Shown: positions 7,481-15,667 of the stretch, piece after piece | Numbering within the stretch: position 1 is the first letter of the stretch | Layout of the letters: each line of letters starts with the position of its first letter | Source: Neobacillus niacini | GTDB lineage: Bacteria; Bacillota; Bacilli; Bacillales; Cytobacillaceae | Assembly (NCBI RefSeq): GCF_023715785.1 | Contig: NZ_JAMBOX010000001.1 | Location: 620,001-684,000, forward strand | Reading direction: 5' to 3' | DNA: 64,000 bases | Made by a program: the position numbers and the translations under genes | Notes under the pieces: generated by a model | What the model was told of the DNA's origin: nothing | Seen by the model: only the letters and a program-made list of their open reading frames with translations | Database searches by the model: none

Positions 7481-9015
7481 TACGTTTCCCTCGCCATCAC
7501 ATTTTGTTTGTGCAAACCCCAACGTCTAAGGGTCATCGCTTCCCATATAGCTGTATCGGTAATCATTGTCTCACCAGCAAGGTCTGATATCGTTCGAGCC
7601 AAACGAATGATTTTGATTTGGACCCGATTGCTCCAGTTTTGTTTTGCCGCCACGTTAGTTAGCATTGTTTGCTGATTACTTGATAATGGACTCAATTCCA
7701 TTAAGAGTTCAAACGGGACTTTTGCATTCGTCAATTCCATTTTATAACGGTCATATTGAATGGCACGTGCATGTTCAACTCGTTTCCTAATTTCAATAGA
7801 GGATTCCTGGCGTTTTCCCGTCTGATTTAAATTAACTGACTGTAAAGATAATAGAATATCAATCCGATCATAGACCGGTCCAGACAGTCGATTTCGATAG
7901 CTTTGTATTTGTTTCTGAGTACAGGTGCAGTAATGGCTATTGGAACCAAGATACCCACATGGACAGGGATTCATGGCGCCGATTAACAGAAATGAGGATG
8001 GATAGGTAACGGTGGAATGGGCCCTGCTTATGGTAACCTGCCCGGTCTCAAGAGGCTGGCGCAGCATATCTAACGTCTTTTTTGTAAACTCCGCAATCTC
8101 ATCTAAAAACAATATCCCGTGATGGGCAAGCGATATTTCACCCGGTCTTGGGGTTGATCCTCCCCCAATAATGGCAACGGATGATGCAGAATGGTGCGGG
8201 TGCCTGAATGGGGTCATCTGGCTTGAGATCCGTTTCTCCCCCGCAAGCTGATAAAGACTGAGGACCTCCAACTGAGCTTGATTGGTTAAAGCCGGCAGGA
8301 TGGATGGAAACGTCTCTGCAAGCAAGCTTTTGCCGCATCCGGGTGGACCGCTCATCAATATATTATGTTCACCGGCAGCGGCTATTTCCAATGCCCGTTT
8401 TGCATGCTCATGGCCAATGACATGACAAAAATCCTTCTGTGGCGGTTCACGAAATAGTGGTTTTGCAATCTGAGGAGTTGCTCTTGGGAGGAGTGAAAGG
8501 CTTTCTTGGCCCTCCAGGTGGTTGACTACTTCTTCGATATGCTGAACGACAATGCATTCCAGATCCCCCAGCATATGGACCGGTATAGCGGGATCGTATG
8601 GAAAGTATACCCTCTTTAGCCCTAGAGCCTTTGCTGATATTAGCGCTGGCAGCATCCCTTCTGCTTTTACAATAGTTCCATCCAGCGATAGGGCACCGAT
8701 AAAGGCCGTTTCTACCGATATTACACCTTTGATGACATTTAGCTCCTTTAAAGATGCAATCGCTATAGCCAAATCAAACAACGGCCCATTTTTCTTCTGC
8801 TCAGCAGGAGAGAGATTAACCACCACCTTCTGGTCGGTGACATCCATATCAAAATGGCTCAGAGCGGCGATCACCCGTTCCCTGGATTCCTTTACAGAGG
8901 CATCTGGTAAGCCAACAATGACCATTGACTCCGTCCCAGGCGTAATCCTCACCTCCACCTGAACATGGTAGCCCTCCAGCCCTTTTAAGCCAATACTTGA
9001 AACTTTGACAGTCAT
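7480..9015 (-). CDS. yifB: YifB/ComM family Mg-chelatase-like AAA+ ATPase
   Basis: 511 residues, full length for the family. An N-terminal Lon-S5-like domain (about 1-165, starting MTVKVSSIGLKGLEGYHVQV) is followed by the AAA+ Mg-chelatase domain with Walker A GPPGCGKS at 223-230 and Walker B ILFLDEIAEF near 297, a cysteine cluster (MNPCPCGYLGSNSHYCTC) and the C-terminal Mg_chelatase_C domain. ComM in Gram-negative species is a hexameric helicase that helps branch migration during natural transformation; the Bacillus role is not settled. Fragments of this gene recur at 9712-9813 and 17670-17809, suggesting that the locus has been a recombination or insertion hot spot. Confidence 0.93.
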   Translation of the reverse strand: MTVKVSSIGLKGLEGYHVQVEVRITPGTESMVIVGLPDASVKESRERVIAALSHFDMDVTDQKVVVNLSPAEQKKNGPLFDLAIAIASLKELNVIKGVISVETAFIGALSLDGTIVKAEGMLPALISAKALGLKRVYFPYDPAIPVHMLGDLECIVVQHIEEVVNHLEGQESLSLLPRATPQIAKPLFREPPQKDFCHVIGHEHAKRALEIAAAGEHNILMSGPPGCGKSLLAETFPSILPALTNQAQLEVLSLYQLAGEKRISSQMTPFRHPHHSASSVAIIGGGSTPRPGEISLAHHGILFLDEIAEFTKKTLDMLRQPLETGQVTISRAHSTVTYPSSFLLIGAMNPCPCGYLGSNSHYCTCTQKQIQSYRNRLSGPVYDRIDILLSLQSVNLNQTGKRQESSIEIRKRVEHARAIQYDRYKMELTNAKVPFELLMELSPLSSNQQTMLTNVAAKQNWSNRVQIKIIRLARTISDLAGETMITDTAIWEAMTLRRWGLHKQNVMARET

Positions 9016-9325
9016 TAAAAAAGACCTCCCTCAAAAATATGAAATAAAAACAATTGGATAAAACTGCAGCTTGGAATAATCAAAATGAGGATGAATAAAT
9101 CAATTTGTGGAATTGAAAATTATGGAACAACAATGGATGTAAAGTGGCGTAAAAGAAGGTTAGCCTCAATCTATATTTCTACATAAATCTTGAAAACCCT
9201 TCAAATTTTGATAAAATAACAAAACCTGCTAACCCCGTGCTAGCGGTAACAGGTACGGAAAGTTTATACTTTTGAACGATGCAAAAGCACCAGCATCAAC
9301 GTCTTTTAAAATGGAATCATTTTGT
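9016..9325. other. yifB upstream region, duplicated at 17.8-18.1 kb
   Basis: Non-coding. It resembles 17810-18060 over most of its length (shared strings such as ATGGATGTAAAGTGGC and TTTCTACATAAATCT). It contains the yifB ribosome binding site (AGGGAGGTC on the minus strand). No gene seen. Confidence 0.6.
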
Positions 9326-9326
9326 G

Positions 9327-9460
9327 TATAATGGGTATATATAAAAAGGAGAAGTGCAGTAACACTTCTCCCAGCAACTGCTACCGTCAGGGTGGTGGTT
9401 GTCTATGTTTTAGTTTTTACGGGAACCACCCTTTTTGCTTGCGACGGCGTAGGGTGGTTT
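9327..9460 (+). ncRNA. Candidate small antisense RNA, copy 1, with promoter and terminator
   Basis: An extended -10 (TGTGTATAAT, TATAAT at 9327-9332) precedes a short unit with three hairpins: GGAGAAGTG/CACTTCTCC, then GCAACTGCTACC/GGTGGTGGTTGT (twelve pairs with G-U), then AACCACCCT/AGGGTGGTT followed by a T-rich run that acts as terminator. The predicted RNA of about 115 bases is antisense to the 3' half of the minus-strand small ORF. A second copy with compensating hairpin changes is at 18335-18470. The layout is like type I antitoxins such as RatA or SR4; identity is inference. Confidence 0.5.
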
Positions 9461-9557
9461 TCTTGTTTTCTAATACGTGTTTCCGAAAGAAATAAGCGCT
9501 TGTTTCACGCATAAATCCTTTTAGAATTTCTCGCAAGATTTCAAGAACATTTTCCAG
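9417..9557 (-). CDS. Small basic peptide, possible type I toxin-like ORF (copy 1)
   Basis: 46 codons on the minus strand behind a near perfect ribosome binding site (AAAGGAGGTGAT). The frame starts at CTG in this copy; copy 2 has ATG at the same place, which supports the start. Sequence is amphipathic then strongly basic (EILREILKGFMRETSAYFF, then TLRRRKQKG). The stretch LREILKG-RET-A-FF is kept between copies at protein level, arguing for past coding. The GGAGAAGTG hairpin serves as minus-strand terminator. Because the peptide is not a typical hydrophobic toxin, the toxin label is speculative, and the non-canonical start may mean this copy is silent. Confidence 0.45.
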   Translation of the reverse strand: MENVLEILREILKGFMRETSAYFFRKHVLENKKTTLRRRKQKGWFP

Positions 9558-9693
9558 ATTGATATCACCTCCTTTCCTTAACAAAAGGAAAAGAAGATTA
9601 ACAACCGGCCACCCTCACAATACTCAACTCCAACTCTATTCTACCATTTCTACATACATAAAAATTCTATCAATCTTCGACAAAAACCGGGGC

Positions 9694-9711
9694 GTGACAG
9701 GCACCGAAGTT
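9694..9711 (+). repeat. Dispersed motif CGTGACAGGCACCGAA
   Basis: GCGTGACAGGCACCGAAGTT follows TCTTCGACAAAAACCGGG. Related copies sit near 9978 (GACGTGAAAGGCACCGAAATT), 18689 and 18823, all close to the edges of the accessory island. The core overlaps in wording with the GGTGTCAGGCACC elements elsewhere in the window. Confidence 0.55.
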
Positions 9712-9813
9712 AAACAGCGGCCCATTTTTCTTCTGCTAAGCGGGAGAAAGGATAACCACTACCTTTTGGTCCGTGATATCAATATCCAAATGACTTAGCG
9801 CAGCAATCACCCG
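9712..9813 (-). pseudogene. Internal fragment of yifB
   Basis: About 100 bases match the yifB segment near 8775-8877 (coding for PLFDLAIA back to ALSHFDMDVT), with several changes that break the frame. Shared strings include GGCCCATTTTTCTTCTGCT and GCAATCACCCG. It is a decayed duplicate of an internal piece of the neighbouring gene. Confidence 0.8.
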
Positions 9814-10228
9814 TGTACCAACACTAATTTTCTCCACCCCAAACTTATGTTGGTACAGTGGAATTCGCAGTTTTCCAAGAAACTTTAAAACGCCACCCTT
9901 CATTCAACGTTTCAGCATCTTCTTACAAAAATCCTCCCTTAACCCATCACGTCAGACATTTCTGTGGAACAAGATTCTTCGTGACGTGAAAGGCACCGAA
10001 ATTTATACCTCTCTATACCTCGTGTACTCCAAAAGTTGTCTAATTTAAATTACTATGATATATACATCGCTTGTAAGTTAAAATTATTTAGAGAAGCAAT
10101 GCCATTTAGAATTTTTTTCTTTCACTTGGAGGTAATATTTTTTAGGGATATGGGAAAGCAGGTTTTATGCTCTTTGTCTTAAAAATCCAAAGAGTTAAAA
10201 AACTACAAAAAATCGACTTTTAAAGTCA
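9814..10228. other. Intergenic, upstream of the OLD gene
   Basis: About 415 bases. It holds one more CGTGAAAGGCACCGAAATT motif at about 9978 and, at 10163-10219, a very short frame (ATG TAT-free, MLFVLKIQRVKKLQKIDF then stop) just ahead of the hairpin at 10229. That frame might be a leader peptide but lacks strong support. Confidence 0.35.
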
Positions 10229-10272
10229 TGATAACATCTGGGAGTAGTAGTACTCCCTCTAATTTGTTATCA
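10229..10272 (+). promoter_or_regulatory. Nested inverted repeat ahead of the OLD gene
   Basis: Outer arms TGATAACA/TGTTATCA enclose inner arms GGGAGTA/TACTCCC with a GTAG loop; a T-rich run (ATTATTTTCTTTTTT) follows. It ends about 30 bases before the start codon. It can be read as an intrinsic terminator or attenuator in the leader, or as an operator built of two dyads. Confidence 0.6.
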
Positions 10273-10303
10273 ATTATTTTCTTTTTTAGGAGTGGAGACC
10301 GAC

Positions 10304-12355
10304 ATGGAAATGAAAACCGAAGATCAAATAGACCAATTAGATACTGAGGATGAAATTGAAATTGATTATGAATATGACGATAATGATGATATTAATATTA
10401 CTTTAAGGCTAAAAGAAATAAATTTACATAATTTCCGTTGCTTTGAACACTTGAATTTTAAACTAGATGAATCCTTCACTACTCTAATCGGATCTAATAG
10501 TGCGGGTAAAAGCACTGTTTTGCAAGCAATAATAAAAGTGCTATCTACTAATCCAAGGGAAAGAATTATTGAAAAAAGTGATTTTTTTAATCCTGATAAT
10601 GCTGAAATAAAAAATGAAATGATATGTAAAATTGAACTATTATTTGAAATTCTAGAGGAAAAGTCCCTAATTAATGAATATTTGGATGAATATATCCCAA
10701 AGTTTTCCTACCAAGATAAAGATGGCAATGTTTTTATTAAAGTACAGTTGCATGCAATGTATTACTTGGGAAGTGTAATTTCAACTGTAAAATACTTGGA
10801 TGAGCAAGGGAATGTCATTTATGTCGATATTAAAGGGAATCTTATAGAATTAAGTGAATTTCAAGAGTTTAATGTTGATAGAGATGGAACTAATCTTAGA
10901 AAAATGGTTGAATTTTTTTATGTTCCAGCACTAAGAAATTCTATTAAAGAATTTCAACCTGATAGTAATACTCTTTTAAAAAAGATTTTCAAATTTTCTA
11001 ATAAGGTCCCTGAAGAAGAAAATCATATTAAAACTATCACTACTAAACTTAACAAAGAGATATTAAATACCAAATTTGGAGGAGGAATCCAAGCGGAGAT
11101 AGATGAAAAATGGGGCAAATTAAACCCAGATCCAATAATTCGTATGGCTAATTTAAAATTCACCGGTAACGATTATGACTCAATCTTAAAACAAGTTGAT
11201 ATAAGTTTCTCAAAAAATAAAGATAATAATGGGATTTTTATATCACAAATAGGAGATGGTCTTCAATCACTTTTTTACATAGCATTAGTTCAAGTACTGT
11301 TGGATTTAAATCGAAAGGATAAAAAAAATAGTGGGCTCACAATTTTAGCATTAGAGGAGCCTGAAAATCATATTGCCCCTAATATTGTAGGAAACTTGGT
11401 AAAAGGATTAAGGAAGTTATGTACAGAGGCTAATTTACAAGTATTAGTATCTACACATTCTCCATCGTTGCTTAAACGTATCTCACCTGAGTCTATTCGG
11501 TTGTTTCGCAGAAGAAAAAATACAGTACATATGATTTCATCTTGGTTAGGCGAGGTAGAAGACTATAAATTTTTAAAAGGCGCTGTCCAAAGGTATCCTG
11601 AACTTTACTATTCAAATCTTGTAATTCTTGTGGAAGGGGAAAGTGAGGAAGTGATTTTACCAACAATTTTAGAAGAATTTGGTTTGGAAATAGATGCAGT
11701 TGGTATTGCTGTCGTTCCTTTAGGAGGAGCACATGTAAATCATATGTGGAGACTACTAAATGACTTAAATATCCCTTTTTTATCACTACTTGATTTGGAT
11801 CGAGAAAGAACAGGTGGTGGTTGGAAAAAGATTTACGATATTATAGAAAAAATTAGTACCTACAATTCAAGAATAAAAGATGAAAGAGATATAACTTATT
11901 ATTTCAGCAATGATAATAGATCAGTTACTAGAAAAAAGCCTGAGAATATGGATGAGTGGTTAGTAGAGGAAATTAATCTAATGGAGAAATGGGTTCAATT
12001 TCTTGAATCATATGATGTTTTCTTTTCATCTCCACTTGACTTAGATTTTATGATGTTGAATGCATTTAAGAATGAATATAAAGAAACTGCTGAAAACAGC
12101 CCACGTTCAAATGAAACTCAATCTTCAAAAGTTACTTTGGGGTTAAAAGACGATGAAGAGGTTAAATCATATAATCATATTGAGCTACTTTTGTTCCCTT
12201 GGTATGTATATCTTTTCCTTAGAAATGTTGGGAAGCCAAGGAGACATAGGCTCGCTTTGGAAAAGATTAAAGAAAGGATGAATTGGAAAAATGAAATACC
12301 TGGTCCTCTAAAAAGGTTAATAAAGGAAGTTGAGAATAAAATGAAATCTTTTTAA
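10304..12355 (+). CDS. OLD-family ATP-dependent endonuclease (AAA ATPase plus TOPRIM)
   Basis: 683 residues from ATG 10304 (GGAG six bases upstream); a GTG at 10292 would add four. An acidic N-terminal tail is followed by an SMC/RecF-like ATPase: Walker A IGSNSAGKS at 62-70, ABC-like FISQIGDGLQSLF, Walker B LALEEPENH, H-loop VSTHSPSLL. A TOPRIM domain follows (VILVEGESEE with catalytic Glu; LSLLDLDRERTGG with the Asp pair). OLD proteins are nucleases, often anti-phage; class 2 forms pair with a UvrD helicase (Gabija). No helicase is adjacent here, so this is a solitary OLD. The gene is much richer in AT than its surroundings and lies in the island, consistent with transfer. Confidence 0.9.
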   Translation: MEMKTEDQIDQLDTEDEIEIDYEYDDNDDINITLRLKEINLHNFRCFEHLNFKLDESFTTLIGSNSAGKSTVLQAIIKVLSTNPRERIIEKSDFFNPDNAEIKNEMICKIELLFEILEEKSLINEYLDEYIPKFSYQDKDGNVFIKVQLHAMYYLGSVISTVKYLDEQGNVIYVDIKGNLIELSEFQEFNVDRDGTNLRKMVEFFYVPALRNSIKEFQPDSNTLLKKIFKFSNKVPEEENHIKTITTKLNKEILNTKFGGGIQAEIDEKWGKLNPDPIIRMANLKFTGNDYDSILKQVDISFSKNKDNNGIFISQIGDGLQSLFYIALVQVLLDLNRKDKKNSGLTILALEEPENHIAPNIVGNLVKGLRKLCTEANLQVLVSTHSPSLLKRISPESIRLFRRRKNTVHMISSWLGEVEDYKFLKGAVQRYPELYYSNLVILVEGESEEVILPTILEEFGLEIDAVGIAVVPLGGAHVNHMWRLLNDLNIPFLSLLDLDRERTGGGWKKIYDIIEKISTYNSRIKDERDITYYFSNDNRSVTRKKPENMDEWLVEEINLMEKWVQFLESYDVFFSSPLDLDFMMLNAFKNEYKETAENSPRSNETQSSKVTLGLKDDEEVKSYNHIELLLFPWYVYLFLRNVGKPRRHRLALEKIKERMNWKNEIPGPLKRLIKEVENKMKSF

Positions 12356-12404
12356 AGTTATTTTTATGCGTGTTTTATAATTCTAAATTTTATATTCAAT
12401 CGAT

Positions 12405-12492
12405 AGAATTTCAAGAACAGTTTCCAGGGACATCACCTCCTTCCCTACTAAAAGGAAAAGGAAAACCAACAACCTGGCCACCCTCACATATT
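12405..12492 (-). repeat. Truncated third copy of the small ORF element (upstream part only)
   Basis: Matches 9538-9620: ribosome binding site region (AGGAGGTGATG), the first codons (CTGGAAACTGTTCTTGAAATT) and the upstream string ending GCCACCCTCACA. The body of the element is missing; its end abuts the OLD gene side, so the OLD gene may have replaced it. Confidence 0.75.
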
Positions 12493-12824
12493 CTGTTAAT
12501 TTTTATTTATGGAAAACTGTTGATTGTAGTTTATCGTTTACAACATTGTGGGGGACGTCTTTACCCTTTTCTCCAGAATTTATATGTAAGGACATTATAC
12601 CCAGAAAATTCCAGACAGGTAATGACGTCAACTGCTTTGTCATTTCGGATTGTTGATAATACAAATAAATGACATAACCGGTCCCTATTTATGGGAAACC
12701 CATCTATTTATTTGTCGAAATATTTTTAAAAAATCCATTTACACAATTATCAATTTCTCCCCACCTACTATGTTAGAATATTTTATAAAGATTTATTGTT
12801 TAATAAGTGAGGGCGGCGGTATTC
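12493..12824. other. Intergenic, nothing recognised
   Basis: About 330 AT-rich bases between the element remnant and the membrane zinc-finger gene. It must hold the promoter of that gene; no clear -35/-10 pair was found. Confidence 0.35.
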
Positions 12825-13301
12825 ATGGAACAGGGTGATCAAACCTTTTTAGACCGTATTTTAGATAAGAGAGCAACTTTTGGTGAGACAATGATAATGT
12901 CTATAATTATTGGTTTTCCTATTTATTATTTTTGGGGAGACGTTACTACTCTAGAAGAGGAAGGACGTTTTGCATTAATCATTGTTGGTTTTCCTATTTT
13001 AATTATGATTAGAAAATTATATTGGTCATTCCGTATGAAAGGGTTTTTAGTGAGAAATATCTATTACTTAAAGGGAAACAATAAAGAAGCATTTTTAAGG
13101 TATTATCATAACCATACATGGAGAAATGTGTATTATTATTTTGGCTTTATTAAAAATGAATTAGAAAAATATGATTCACTAGGGAGGAAAAAGTTTGAAG
13201 ACCCGGGTTGGTGGTGTCACCGTTGTGGGGAATTTAACAGTATCCAAGTGACAAGATGTAATAAATGCACTCAACGTAAAAATAAACCTGTTGCATATTG
13301 A
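12825..13301 (+). CDS. Membrane protein with C-terminal RanBP2-like zinc finger
   Basis: 158 residues from ATG 12825; a GTG at 12807 would add six, but GAGGG lies over it and serves the ATG. Two hydrophobic helices (about 23-40 and 50-68) are followed by a basic, aromatic cytosolic region (RYYHNHTWRNVYYYFGFI) and a zinc finger of pattern W-x-C-x2-C-x3-N-x6-C-x2-C (WWCHRCGEFNSIQVTRCNKC). That spacing matches the RanBP2-type finger, which in eukaryotes binds single-stranded RNA or ubiquitin; its ligand in bacteria is unknown. It follows the OLD gene in the same direction but 470 bases away, and has its own terminator. Function unknown. Confidence 0.75.
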   Translation: MEQGDQTFLDRILDKRATFGETMIMSIIIGFPIYYFWGDVTTLEEEGRFALIIVGFPILIMIRKLYWSFRMKGFLVRNIYYLKGNNKEAFLRYYHNHTWRNVYYYFGFIKNELEKYDSLGRKKFEDPGWWCHRCGEFNSIQVTRCNKCTQRKNKPVAY

Positions 13302-13320
13302 GTTTTATACAAGTGTGATC

Positions 13321-13346
13321 AAAAGACCAGAATACAAAGGTCTTTT
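13321..13346 (+). terminator. Intrinsic terminator
   Basis: AAAAGACC/GGTCTTTT with a ten-base loop and T-rich tail, 20 bases after the zinc-finger gene. Confidence 0.8.
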
Positions 13347-13397
13347 TCTTTTGGCAAAATGAAAAATTGCCTTTGACAAACCCAATCCACTAAAAAA

Positions 13398-13418
13398 GGC
13401 GACATATCAAATGCCGCC
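13398..13418 (-). terminator. Intrinsic terminator
   Basis: On the minus strand GGCGGCAT pairs with ATGTCGCC around TTGAT, followed by six T. It sits directly after the 93-residue gene. Confidence 0.8.
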
Positions 13419-13419
13419 T

Positions 13420-13701
13420 CTAACATTGCCGTTCAATATCATTTAATGCCTCGATAAAATCTTCTCTGATCCAACTAAAGGTTTTTGTCTGTTTAAATGC
13501 ACTGATACAATCCTTTAGCTGGGTCTTTTCTTGGGATGAGGCAGTTATTGTTTCCATTCTAAGATAGTTGGGAACTCTCTTGAGCAAAATCGTTAGATTT
13601 TCATGCGCCTCACTAGTTAATACAGGAAACGTTACTTCTAAGGCAATTTCCATTGATGTCTTAAAGGTAAATGGGTTTGGAATCCTTAGGCTAGTATTCA
13701 T
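13420..13701 (-). CDS. Hypothetical protein, 93 residues
   Basis: ATG at 13701 with AGGAGG at good spacing, and a terminator right after the stop, make a well-formed single gene. The protein is soluble, with an N-terminal stretch (MNTSLRIPNPFTFKTSMEIA) and a helical C-terminal half ending in EALNDIERQC. No motif or family recognised. It lies in the accessory island between a membrane zinc-finger gene and a broken Nudix-like gene. Confidence 0.65.
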   Translation of the reverse strand: MNTSLRIPNPFTFKTSMEIALEVTFPVLTSEAHENLTILLKRVPNYLRMETITASSQEKTQLKDCISAFKQTKTFSWIREDFIEALNDIERQC

Positions 13702-13814
13702 TGCAACATCCTCCTCTACAATATGCTAATTTAAGCATAAGGAGGAACGCGTAAAAAATGTGTTGCTTTCTTGGGTAAAATAATAATAAATTTTGTCTTT
13801 TAATGGTATCTACT

Positions 13815-14576
13815 TTACTTGCTGATATATTTACTCCTGGCCAAATACATTTTGAGTGTGTACTGTGCTGCATCTGTAAGCTTTTCTGCCGCTAAAAATT
13901 CCTTCATTTCCTCCTTCTTTAGTGGAACTGCTTTTAATTCATCAGTCTCCAATTCTCCGTCCTTAGCGACACTGTATAATAGGTTTAATTATTCCATGTT
14001 TCTATCCATCCTAATAAAGGATTTTAACCCTATTTCAAACCTAGTAGTTTCCAAGAATAAATCCATAAACCGTTCATCGTTAATATATTTATGGTGCTCT
14101 TCTTTAATTCCCAGTTCCTCCCTTAGACCACGGTGGAGGCATTTGATCAGGCTGACGTCTCTTCCCTTCTTATCCGTTATTGTGAGTCCTTCATTCATGG
14201 TGACATGCCAGAGACCCTCAGAGTTGCTTGTACATAAATATTTGAATCGCTTAGCAAAAACAATTTCATTACCAGTCGGAGTATCAATTATAATAAAATT
14301 ATTAATACCAAATGAGGTCAGGAATGGCGTATAGACGTGAAGCTCTTCCATTTTTTCAATTTTACTTATTTGATGTCCAGCATCCTTTAACTCTTTATAA
14401 ATGGACCGGAAAACTAGATGAGTAAAGTAATCCGTTTCAAAAAGGTCTAATCTAATACAAGCATCTTCATCATGGTCAGCATTTCTTTTTCTTTGAATCC
14501 GATAAACGCCATAACTCTTTCCATTAAAGATCGTATGCTTATTCTTCATTTTGGTTATGATTTGCTCAGCAACCAT
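13815..14576 (-). pseudogene. Nudix-like protein gene broken by an in-frame stop
   Basis: The frame from ATG 14576 codes 195 residues and then meets TAA at 13989-13991. Reading on in the same frame gives a further 58 sensible codons (NLLYSVAKDGELETDELKAV and on) to a second TAA at 13815, so one nonsense codon splits a 253-codon gene. The region KGRDVSLIKCLHRGLREELG resembles a Nudix box with Gly in place of the first catalytic Glu (RGLREELG for RELREELG), so hydrolase activity is doubtful even in the intact ancestor. Such degenerate Nudix modules occur as ligand sensors. The stop could be a sequencing error. Confidence 0.65.
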
Positions 14577-14782
14577 TATGCTATGCTTTGTTATTAGCTC
14601 TGGGAGATCTGTGTTTATGGCATTCTAAATATGTAGGGGATGGCAGTTAATTTGTGCTGGCCCCCCGGGGGGCCAGACAAATTAAAAAAACCACTTTCCA
14701 ACATTCTTAAATACTACTACACTTCCTGTTTGGGGCAAAGTCATGCAGGAGGTACTTAAGGAGATGTTGGCAGTGGCCGAAA
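14577..14782. other. Intergenic with a GC palindrome
   Basis: At 14657-14676 lies a perfect 20-base palindrome, CTGGCCCCCCGGGGGGCCAG, extended by AATTTGT/ACAAATT arms to 14649-14683 with one bulged G, followed by seven A. It could act as a terminator hairpin on either strand. It is very GC-rich within an AT-rich setting. Confidence 0.7.
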
Positions 14783-15614
14783 TCAATTAATCAGACAACA
14801 GGTTAACAATAAAGGCTGCGGTTATTCGGATGTAGCAAAAAGAACAGGTAGAGATCCTAGAACAGTTAAGAAATATGCGGATATGGAGGATTTCAACGAA
14901 CAGCCAAAAAAGAAACAGACGAGAGTATCACCGGTTTTAGGACCAGTGAAGCCAGTAATAGATGAAATTAAATAAGGAGTTGTGGGGAAAGGCAGAGAAG
15001 GACCACTTGAGGAAGCATTATCAAAAGGATTGGTCCATATCGGAACTATTCGAGGAAGATAAGGCAGCCTTCTTACTATTATCGGCAAAGAATATGAGTG
15101 TGTAAGATATGAAACCCTGAAAGCAAATAAATATGGCTATGTGAAGGTGGACCTCAATCTGTACTCCACCTCCCCAAGATATGCACTAAACAGAGTTCTT
15201 GTAAAAATCTCATATTACACTGTGGAGATTTTAGATGATGAACATCGGCTAGTTGTGAAACATTCACGGCTTTATGGACAGTACCGTGAGTCAATGAAAT
15301 GGCAGCCATATTTAAATTTAATGGACAAACGCCCTACGGCACTTAAATATACTAGTTTCTATGACCAGCTTCCGGAGGAATGGAAAAACTATTTCAATTC
15401 CTGTACAGTGGCAGAAAAATCGGAAGCACTGAAACTATTATCGTTGATTTTGAAGGAGCATGATTTCAGTCTAATAACAAAAGCGCTTGTTATTGCATCT
15501 GAACACGGGCATCCCTCCGGGGATGCCATTAAACAAGTATTCTATCAGCTTATCAATGGCCGTGGAATCCGAAGTGAAATTAAACCGAAAATAACGCTTC
15601 CTGCACTGCCTTAA
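14783..15614 (+). pseudogene. istA: IS21-family istA remnant with internal deletion
   Basis: The left part keeps the HTH region of IstA (YSDVAKRTGRDPRTVKKYA near 14830), then stop codons appear. The DDE catalytic core is missing, and the C-terminal third resumes at about 15070 (GYVKVDLNLYSTSPRYALNR) and stays open to 15614. The element cannot transpose. It is followed at normal distance by istB behind a strong GGGGGTG binding site. Confidence 0.85.
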
Positions 15615-15667
15615 GCAACAAGAGGACTCGACCGTTATGATCACCTCCATAAAGGGGGTGATTCATA

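Noticed and set aside
10292..13301. A Gabija defence system
   Set aside because: The OLD-type protein is there but no UvrD/PcrA-like helicase gene accompanies it.
13691..13873. A 60-codon minus-strand frame between the 93-residue gene and the Nudix-like gene
   Set aside because: It overlaps the strong binding site of one gene and the recovered C-terminal coding part of the other, and lacks its own start signal.
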